Positions 35,651-43,182 of a stretch of 64,000 bases of DNA are shown one piece after another. The position numbers and the translations under genes are program-made. The notes beneath the pieces are model-generated. The model did no database searches. It saw only the letters and a program-made list of their open reading frames with translations, and had not been told where the DNA came from. The DNA is from Haematococcus lacustris (taxonomy: Eukaryota > Chlorophyta > Chlorophyceae > Chlamydomonadales > Haematococcaceae), in assembly GCA_030144725.1 (NCBI GenBank), contig JASKMD010000030.1:3545896-3609895 (forward strand). Direction: 5' to 3'. Each line of letters starts with the position of its first letter. The stretch's first letter is position 1.

Positions 35651-35784
35651 GAAGGGTGTCATCGCCCTGTAGCCACCGGCATGCGAAGTACGTGCAGGGC
35701 CTGATGTGGCTGTCCCCTGTGCCATGCCTAACCTGGTGTCACCATGTCAGCCACCATGTGTGTGCCTTGTGTGCATGGCTGCAG

Positions 35785-36190
35785 TTGGAGGAGGAGGTGG
35801 CTGAGGTGTCCATGAAGCGCCATGGGCATGCCCAGCAGCTGGTGGTGTTCTTTGGTGCAGCTACCATTGGCACTGGAGGAGGCTGGGGTGCTGATGCGGT
35901 GTTGCGGGCCTGCTGCAAGGTGGTGTGCAGGCCCAGGGGCACATGCCAGCATCGGGGCAGGGTGGTGCTTGTGGATGAGCACCGCACCAGCCGGGTCAGC
36001 TCAGCAGTGAATGGCCAGCAGCCCTGTGAGGCGGAGCTGGACAAACTCAGTGCCACAAGGCCTGCAGGCTGGAAGCCCCCAGAAGGGCAGGTGGAACCCC
36101 GCCTGGTGCGCCCAGCCTGGAGCCAGGAGCGTGGCCAGCCAGTGCGGGGCCTGATGTGGTGCCCTGCAGTGGCCCCCCGCAAGCCCCCAC
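35785..36190 (+). pseudogene. Fanzor-like ORF fragment, subfamily A (central part)
   Basis: The fragment starts right after a CAG acceptor-like site. It reads LEEEVAEVSMKRHG, VVFFGAATIGTGGGWGADAV, RGRVVLVDEHRTS, then VRGLMWCP before diverging from the family at about 36190. It is about 85-90% identical in protein to the copy at 38633-39388 but keeps a few more N-terminal residues. The DEHRTS block corresponds to the residues before the zinc ribbon in TnpB/Fanzor nucleases. The RuvC-III motif (DRD.NAA) is missing because the copy is truncated. It is a relic, open over its whole length but with no proper start or end. Confidence 0.65.
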
Positions 36191-37246
36191 TCAGCACGCA
36201 CCGTGCTGTTGTCACAACCAGCCACTAGTTGTACGATGTACAAAGTGCATATCAAACACCACACCAATTCACTAGCTTCATGACCTGCTGTCACACTTGC
36301 ACCTTCCTACCTTCCTGCATGGGGCAAACATCCCTTATGAGCGCCCTACAACCCAAGACGTTGCTGGGCCCACCATTGCGCCAGGCTCTCGCACCACACT
36401 GCATCTCAGGTGGCCGAGGGGGACACAATGTGGGTGCAGAGGTACGAAGTGAGGATCTAGGCATTGGAACGACAGCCAGGGCTGTGTGTCTCAACATGTT
36501 GCAGTGTAGAGACAGTAGTTGTTACACAGTGTGCATGGCTATGTATCTCAACAGGTGATGGCCGTAGTGCTGCGCCCGCTCACTAGGCTGAGGCTGGAGG
36601 CTGCACCACGGCTTGGTGTTGCAGTGGGCCTGGTTTTGCTGGTTGCCGTGCTCTCAATGTGAGCACACGCTCCCACTTCATGGTCTGGCCTAGCTAGCTT
36701 GACCGAGTGTAAGGAGGGGGCCCAGTAGACTGCCTTAGGCATTGTTTTAGGTTCCATGAGCGATCTCGTCTGACCTTGTGACGCTCGGATTTGGCCAATA
36801 CCCTGTGGAGCGGTTCCAGTTGCATCTGGCTGCGCTGCTGCCAGGGGTGACATAAACGTGGGCAATGCTGCCAGCAATCACAGCCCCCACACCCAGTTAT
36901 TTAACACAGCCAGCGGCGCCGCAGAGGTGAGAGTAACCACCGTAGCCCAGGTGGCTCAAGTCCTAACGAGATCCACTAACGACAAGACGACCACCAAGGA
37001 AGTGCAGGTTTGGCTTGCATTCCGAGGTGTCTGACTGACCCATACTGACCCATTCTACGTAGTCAGCTCTGCACTACCGTTGGTTTCGTTTGCATGTAGC
37101 ATGGCGACGCGAAAATGCAACAGCCAGTCAAGCTTGCAGCGGAGCCAGCCTAGCTAGGCTACACAGTGCAGCTAAGCTAATGCGCTGGGTCCAACACCAT
37201 CTTTGACCGAACCATCTTTGACCAAACGGGGCCGCGCCCACGGCAA
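36191..37246. other. Intergenic region upstream of the CCDC81-like gene
   Basis: Little can be supported in this 1-kb stretch. A 34-codon ATG frame at 36558-36662 encodes a basic leader plus a hydrophobic segment (GVAVGLVLLVAVLSM), but nothing shows it is a gene. The last few hundred bases are presumably the promoter and 5' UTR of the gene starting at 37247. Confidence 0.45.
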
Positions 37247-40200
37247 ATGACTGATTACAGCGCACCGCTGGACACAGCAGCACTTATCACGGAGGTAGCT
37301 AGTGGCGCATTCGCCTTTAGAAACAAGCTTAGAGCGCCCCAAATCAAGTTGCTCTGGGAGAAACTGTGCGAATTCATTGTGGACACACTGCGGCACCAGA
37401 AAGGAGTGCTCCTGTCCAACCTTGGCAGCTTCCGAGTTGGGCCAGTCGTTGGGGAAGCGGGGAAGAAGATTAGGCCTGTGTTCACACTGCTGGAGGGAAG
37501 ATATGGGGGACTGTCCCAGGAGCGCAGCCGCTATGTTGTGGGTAAGGGTCATGTGCAGGCCCTAGAGCATAGGTGCCAGGCTGGCCAGTGGCACATGGGG
37601 CTGACTGTGCGACTGCCCTTTCTCAGGTGGGCGCACCCCTATCATACAACCAAACTATGGACAGCTCTCAGTTCAGACCGCTATCCACAGGGGCGCTACA
37701 CAGCGCCTGGTTGCGGAGATCCTGCAGCGCCTGGGTGTACACATCCTTTCTGGAAGACCTATCAAGGTACTTGTCTTGCCCACAGGCAAACAAGTCAATT
37801 GAACACAACGCATGATCATGCATGTCAACGTTCGTGGTGCTGCAGTGCGATTTCCCAGGACTAGGCCTCATGCAGACCAACCGCGCTGGGCGGTTTGAGT
37901 TTGTCTTCAACCCACTGGTTTTGGAGTGGTTCGAGCGTGAGCACTACGCTCTAATCAAAGAGGTGGGTCAGCTCAAGCAGCATGTAATGAGGCAGTGGCT
38001 TTGCATTCATCCATGCACTTGCTTTTGCCCTCAGATGGAGCTGCATCCTGAGGACCAGCAAATGCTGAAAGCGCTGCAGAGGGTCAACATGCAGGATTAC
38101 AAGAGGTGCGTCACACATCAGCCCTCTTGCCGCGTGTGCTTCTGTGTGCTATGGTACAGTTACCAGCTGTCTCCGTGCACATACCCAAACACCATTGACA
38201 GCATGCGCTGCATGCAGTCCCCGGCCATCACGTCCTGTCAGCGCCGCCAGTGGTGTGACTAAGCGTGACATCTCTTCTGCATCGCCTGCTCCATACTACG
38301 GGGAAGTCCTGGAGCTGTACCGCCTCTGCAGGCTGTCAGACAGGTGAGCTGCCTGACATGCCCTCAGCAGTGAGACCTGGCAGCCCCCTTGTCCCTCACT
38401 AGGGCCTCCATTTGAGCCGGACCAGTAGTACCGGGAATACTAGTGGGCAATAGTGGCCCGACTCAAATGGTATTAATGGGCTGTGTGGAGTATACTCAAC
38501 GCACATGGGCACGGTGCATGAGTGCCTACCACCTACACTATTGCCTGACCCGTTAGGGCTATTGTGTAGAGTTGGCATGACAAGACATGCACTGATTGTA
38601 AGCTGATGACAGCTCAACAAAGGGGGCACACATTACTGTGCCTCAGCAGGCTGCTGCTGTTGTGCCTTGGGTGGCTTGTCTCGCAGCCGCTTGTATCCAT
38701 GCTCAGGGTACTCCTTGCCCTTGGCTGGCAGCGCTCCCTGGTCTGGCCAGTAGCACAGCTCCAGCGGGCGCCACCTGCTCTCCGCAATGCGCTGCATGTT
38801 CAGCGCTGCATTGCAGTCCCTGTCCAGCCACCTGCCTGGCTGTGGTGCTGGCTTGGCTTTGGCAGCCTTGCCCTTGCCTTTGCCCTTCTTGGTGGGCTCA
38901 GCTGCCGGCTTGCTGCGCTTGGCTGGAGGGGGAGTGCTGGGTCCTGGCTCTGAGGCTGCTGGCTGTGTGGCTGACTGGCTGCTGCGTGGGGCCTGTGGGG
39001 GCTTGCGGTAGGCCACTACAGGGCACCACATCAGGCCCCGCACTGGCTGGCCACGCTCCTGGCTCCAGGCTGGGCGCACCAGGCGGGGTTCCACCTGCCC
39101 TTCTGGGGGCTTCCAGCCTGCAGGCCTTGTGGCACTGAGTTTGTCCAGCTCCGCCTCACAGGGCTGCTGGCCATTCACTGCTGAGCTGACCCGGCTGGTG
39201 CGGTGCTCATCCACAAGCACCACCCTGCCCCGATGCTGGCATGTGCCCCTGGGCCTGCACACCACCTTGCAGCAGGCCCGCAACACCGCATCAGCACCCC
39301 AGCCTCCCGCAGTGCCAATGACAGCTGCTCCAAAGAACACCACCAGCTCCTTGGCACACCCATGGCGCTTCATGGACAACTCCGCCATCTCCTAGGGACA
39401 GGCACCTTTCGGTTTCTTTGGCGGGCCCTTCTTGTGCTTGTCGCTGCCCTTCCTCTTCTTCTTAGCCATCACGCGATGTGAGCTGTCGATTGATTTATGC
39501 TTTGTGGCACTCGGGAACTAGCAGCCCGCTTACGCTAGCATGCATGATTAGTAGCATGATTAGTCACACACATCAGCCATGATATTAGCCGGAGGTAGCC
39601 TGTGGCGCATTCGCCTTTAAAAACAAGCATAGAGCGTCCTAAAGCTTGGAGCCCCAATGCTTAGAGCCCCTACGTGAGACCTGGCAGCCAGCCATGCCAG
39701 CTCGCCCTGCTGCGCCTCGTGTTGCAGGACACGGGACGGGACTGTGTCCCGCCTGGTCCTAGAGGGCTTTCTGCAGCGCGAAGTGCGCAGCCTCGTGTCC
39801 CGCGTAGATGCTGGCACCCTACTGGACCTGCTGGCGGCAAACACCATCGGTGAGCCCAGATGCCAGCTGTGCCATGCACATCCATGCAAGCCTGATCACC
39901 TGGGACACAGAGGAGGAAGGCTTGGGGAAGCTGGGGCGCAGGAGGCAAGCAATGGCGGTGGTGGTGGTGCTCTGTAGGGCGGGCTCACAAGGTCATCATG
40001 TACCGGCCACTGCTGGACAGCCTTCAAGAGATGCTGATGCCTGGAGGCAAGCAGGCAAGACCACCGTGAGCTGGCATCTGTTGGAGCAAGTCGTGGGATG
40101 CTGAACTGTTGCATGAGCTCTGCTTGCCATTGCTTGCTGCACAGGGTGGGTCGCCTCGCTATTGTGGGGAGCAGGACGACGACAAGCAAGAGTCGGACCA

Positions 40201-41770
40201 GGCTCAGCCAGGCAATGCGTCAGACGCTGTGGCAGAGGTGACCCTGCAAGACATGCTGCAGCCAGCGCTGTCACCACTCCCGCCCGATCACCATCAGCAG
40301 TACCACCACCAACTACAGCAGCAGCAGCAGCCACACCAGTCTTACTCCCCACCATCAACGGCCCCTGAGCAGTACATCCACTACACCCAGGCAGCCCTGT
40401 CCCCACGATCCCGGCTCGACTACGACAACTTCAACCGCATGCACTTCCACAACATCAGCCAGGTGAGTCGAGCTCAGCCTGATTGGCTAGGTTGTGATAC
40501 AGCTGGGTGTCACCTTTCCTCCCTGACTGGTCTCCACGGCACATACAGCTGCATGTGCGCCCCTGGTGCAGGCAAGAGGGACACAGGCCAAGCGTGCAGT
40601 GACGCCTAAGGTTGGCGAGGAGCCACTGAACAAGTCAGAATTCCAGGCGGTGCGCCAGGTGTCTCCGGCCTGCTTTGACCCAGCGGCCCGCCCTGCCACC
40701 TCCTACTCGGTGTCGCCTCTGCCCCTCAGACCACCCAGCCAGCCAGGCAGCTATGCAGGACCCCTGGTGCGCCCATGACCCTACACAGCTAGTGCCTCTG
40801 CACACGCGGCGGCTTTGCAGCACCACACCTATTGTCACCAGCTGCAGCATTGCATCACGTTGCATCAGCATCGCGGCCCACCGTCCAGGTCTTTCACTGT
40901 CATCGTCATCTTCCACATGGTTTCAACACCCAGGACCACTCCCAGTCTTCTTTGGACGCAGCAAGCCACAGCTGAGGTCCATGCGCTTGTACAGCAACAC
41001 AAGACCATAGTGCATGGGCTGCTGCTGCTGCTCTGCTGCTGCTGCATCAGGCGAGCCCGCGAGAGCAGACGCCCAGCTACCACCACCGCTCCCAAGTGTT
41101 TGAGATCCTTCATGATCCCATGCCCGGTGACCGGCCTCATTCTGCGGCCAGGCAGCAGCAGCGTCAGATCTCCCAGTATGATGTGGGTGTCCCTTGTCAC
41201 TTGTGCATGTGCCATCCTGGCATGGTACGGGCAACACCACAAGCCTGCGCCCTTGATGCTGCCTGATGCTGGCGAGATCACAGACTGTCTGGTCACACCT
41301 CACAGCAGAGACAGCAAGCAGGCTCAGTCAGTCACGTCCAGCTCCCTGGCTCCTTGGCCATCTCTCATTGCAGATCATCAATGCTGAGCGTCAGGACAAG
41401 GGCCGGTTGAAGGCAGAGCTGGCTCAAGACCTGCAGCAAGGATGGCAGCAGCAGGTGGGTTTTGCAACAGGGAGGGTGTGTCTTTCCTGCCCGGCCACAC
41501 ACCATCACCATCGCCATGACGTCAGCCACTAATGCTGCAGCTTCGACAGCCAATGTGCCCACTACATTCCCTGCTGTGCTGTGTACATGTTACACACATG
41601 GTGTTGTTGTGCAGATCCACGAGCGTCAGAACCACGAGCGTGCTGTGGCACAGGCAGAGGGGCGGTGGCCCTTTGCCATGACAGGGCAACCCAATGACAA
41701 GCGCCCCGTGTCGGCCATCTCCAGGCCACTGACCTCACCACGCAGGGCGTCAGTGCACACCCCGTACTGA
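37247..41770 (+). CDS. CCDC81-type protein with eukaryotic HU domains
   Basis: CCDC81-family proteins carry two HU-like domains at the N-terminus and a C-terminal coiled coil; in animals they are linked to centrosomes and cilia, so a basal-body role is plausible here but inferred. Twelve exons, all in phase, encode 612 residues: 37247-37541, 37627-37766, 37846-37962, 38035-38105, 38251-38343, 39728-39849, 39978-40054, 40145-40462, 40572-40766, 41051-41224, 41374-41454, 41615-41770. HU domain 1 shows LWEKLCEFIVDTL and GVLLSNLGSFRVG. Domain 2 shows GRTPIIQPNYGQLS and LVAEILQRLG, then RAGRFEFVFNPLV. Further on come a His/Gln-rich linker, a CHLC motif (VPCHLCMCHPGM) and a charged helix (ERQDKGRLKAELAQDLQQGW). 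The intron after 40054 uses a GC donor. The 40766 donor is the least certain. The intron 38344-39727 contains the Fanzor-like insertion. Confidence 0.85.
38371..38385. repeat. Left target-site duplication (15 bp)
   Basis: TGAGACCTGGCAGCC, identical to 39675-39689, the right flank of the inserted element. Confidence 0.9.
38386..38632 (-). ncRNA. Candidate guide-RNA-like 3' end of the Fanzor element
   Basis: TnpB and Fanzor nucleases use an RNA transcribed across the 3' end of their own element, with the guide supplied by the flank just beyond it. Here the ~250 nt after the ORF stop are conserved almost end to end with 58611-58885 although neither codes. They finish in a hairpin: arms CCATTTGAGCCGG (38408-38420) and CCGACTCAAATGG (38458-38470) pair with one G-T type change, and 58787-58860 repeats the arrangement with a different loop. 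Conservation plus compensated pairing supports a structured RNA; the guide-RNA role is inference. The other reading is a recognition end for a reverse transcriptase. Confidence 0.45.
38633..39469 (-). pseudogene. Fanzor-like (TnpB-related) ORF, internally deleted, one in-frame TAG
   Basis: The frame opens with MAKKKRKGSDKHKKGPPKKP, a strong nuclear-localisation signal, and meets a single in-frame TAG at 39392-39394. It then stays open to 38633: MAELSMKRHG, VVFFGAAVIGTAGGWGADAV, RGRVVLVDEHRTS, VRGLMWCPVV, a basic Ala/Pro-rich linker (KKGKGKGKAAKAK), then GRWLDRDCNAALNMQRI and a conserved tail RPLELCYWPDQGALPAKGKE. DRD.NAALN is the RuvC-III signature of TnpB/Fanzor nucleases. The zinc-ribbon cysteines expected after TS are not all present (TSRVSSAVNGQQPC). 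The N-terminal half with the guide-binding lobe and RuvC-I is missing. The TAG lies in TGTCCCTAG|GAG, which reads as a 3' splice site, so the deletion may have joined two introns. Not expected to be active. Confidence 0.7.
39590..39645 (+). pseudogene. Copied patch of CCDC81-like exon 1 inside the insertion
   Basis: CGGAGGTAGC..GTGGCGCATTCGCCTTTA.AAACAAGC.TAGAGCG reproduces 37291-37340 of exon 1 in the same orientation with about six changes in 55 bases. It lies between the element's 5' leader and the right 15-bp duplication, so it entered together with, or was already attached to, the element. Confidence 0.8.
39675..39689. repeat. Right target-site duplication (15 bp)
   Basis: Identical to 38371-38385. 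Read in element orientation the duplication starts GGCTG, as does the one at 58369/58886. Confidence 0.9.
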
Positions 41771-42099
41771 GCTCGCCCCCAGCACTCAGCCCCGCAGCTG
41801 TTGTGTTGCTCCTGCCATGTGCGGTGCTGTGCCCAGCTCTGGGTGGCCATGCACAAGAGCGCGCAGCCGCGTTCAAGCCATGTGCACCCAGGCAGCGGCG
41901 CTGCTTTGTGATTCAAGAATGACAGCTAGGGTAGCTGGTGCTGCTGGCAGAGCATGCTGCCAGCTGGTATGGTGGTACTTGTTGTGCTAGTTTGTGTTGG
42001 TACTGGTTGCCCGCTGGGCTGATGAGGGAGGTGCTGCATTATTGCTTGGGAGGATTGTGGTTGACAGGCAAACAAAACTCATTCAACATGGAACAACAT
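41771..42099. other. CCDC81-like 3' flank
   Basis: No gene is seen. The stretch ends in GGAACAACATGTCTG at 42092, a block shared with 26822 beside the other subfamily-B relic, which may mark the outer part of that element. Confidence 0.45.
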
Positions 42100-42622
42100 G
42101 TCTGACTATGGGTAGTCTCACTCAGCTACTACAAACATAGCATCCTCGGTCGCACCCTTGATGACTACAGACCCCACACAGGTGGCACGTTCCATGGGCC
42201 GACCCCACGACCACTGGGCACCTCATCAGAATTAACAGCTTAATGCTTAAAAGGCTAACAGCTTGTGCTAACTACTAGGGCCTATGCATTGTTGCGGGCC
42301 CGGCCAACAATACCACGCCGGTACTCTGCAGCCCGGTGCAGCCTCTGCCTGACCTTGAGCGACCGGTCATTGACCAGCTTGTAGCCCTGCTGGTACTCCT
42401 TGCCAACGGGGGGCAAAGCCCTCCAGGTCCTTCCAGCTGCACAGCTCCAGGGGGCGCTGCTTGCTTTCCCCAATGCGCTGGAAGTTGCGGCAGGGGTTAG
42501 TGTCCCGGTCCAGCCACCTGCCCCATGGGGGGGCCTGGGGTCGTTGCACTGGGCCAGGTGGGGCCAGGGCAGGGGGAGGGGGCTGGGGAAACGGGGCGCT
42601 TGCGTTTCCTTTTCGGCGGCAT
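42100..42622 (-). mobile_element. Fanzor-like element relic, subfamily B
   Basis: In element orientation it starts at ATG 42622 with MPPKRKRKRPVSPAPSPCPG, a different nuclear-localisation leader from subfamily A. The leader passes directly into the proline-rich linker and, in another frame, GRWLDRDTNPCRNFQRIGES and RPLELCSWKDL, then after a further frame change KEYQQGYKLVNDRSLKVRQR, ending at 42282. Everything between the NLS and RuvC-III is deleted. Downstream, 42189-42285 (AGCTGTTAGCCTTTTAA, GAGGTGCCCAGTGGTC, GAACGTGCCACC) matches 59035-59117 and so defines this subfamily's 3' end. I cannot place exact termini or a target duplication. It is multiply frameshifted and inactive. Confidence 0.65.
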
Positions 42623-42650
42623 CTCAGGGACTCAGCAAGCCAGCAACACA

Positions 42651-42690
42651 GGCAGGTGGGTAGACAGGGACTGCAATGCATGCACTCCTC
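42651..42690 (+). pseudogene. RuvC-III fragment of another Fanzor copy, head-to-head with subfamily B
   Basis: On the plus strand TGRWVDRDCNACTPP reads across this stretch. The DNA from GGCAGGTGG to GACTGCAATGCA is nearly identical to the RuvC-III coding region of the subfamily-A element (minus strand, about 38809-38838). It lies about 30 bp from the subfamily-B start codon, in the opposite orientation, so two truncated copies abut. Confidence 0.6.
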
Positions 42691-43182
42691 CTCCTACCCC
42701 TCTTGGTGCTCAGCACTGACACTAGCACTTGCTTCAGTACCTGTACATCATGCACCATACGCACAACACTGGGCCACAACGACAGTCTGGCTCGCACTTC
42801 TGTCGTACTCCACCTGTGCTCGACGCAGCATGTCCTGTGGCGCCGCTCTTACATTTTATTGCCGCGATACGTCCCCAACGACGTGGGCATCACATCACAG
42901 AACGCGAGACTGGGGTTTTAGAAACCCCAGGGTTCCGGAACTTCATAAACCACTCTGTCCATCTCACGGTTGGCGGATAGTGCGCACTACACCTAGTCAG
43001 CAGCGACCCTCTCACTCACGATCTGCCTCCTGCAAAGTCCGCTCGCGATGCACCCTGTCCAAACACCTCTCACAAAGGGCGCGACCACCATCGACTGGGT
43101 ATGTATCATGGAGCCCGGAGGCCTAGGGTGCCGGTGAGGTCAGCCGGCGTGCCGTCTTACATGCGCACCTCACAAGCGCGGC
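42691..43182. other. Intergenic region
   Basis: No supported gene. It contains the 3' flank of RRP8 and unique sequence without recognisable element ends. Confidence 0.45.

Larger units (their letters stand above)
38386..39674 (-). mobile_element. Fanzor-bearing element, subfamily A, in a CCDC81-like intron
   Basis: A 1289-bp insertion lies between exact 15-bp direct repeats (38371-38385 and 39675-39689) inside an intron. In element orientation (minus) it consists of a patch copied from CCDC81-like exon 1 (39590-39645), a 5' leader, a Fanzor-like ORF beginning with a nuclear-localisation signal (ATG 39469) and ending at TAA 38633, and a ~250-nt non-coding 3' end with a terminal hairpin. It has no terminal inverted repeats and no transposase. 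The same 3' end and same ORF start recur at 58587-58885. The ORF is far shorter than known Fanzors, so this copy is a deletion derivative that needs help in trans. Confidence 0.85.

Noticed and set aside
36558..36662. Small membrane protein gene
   Set aside because: A 34-residue frame with one hydrophobic stretch is not enough; no splice, homology or signal support.
38386..39674. Helitron or hAT origin of the Fanzor-bearing insertion
   Set aside because: Helitrons make no target duplication and hAT makes 8 bp with TIRs; here the duplication is 15 bp and no TIRs are present.
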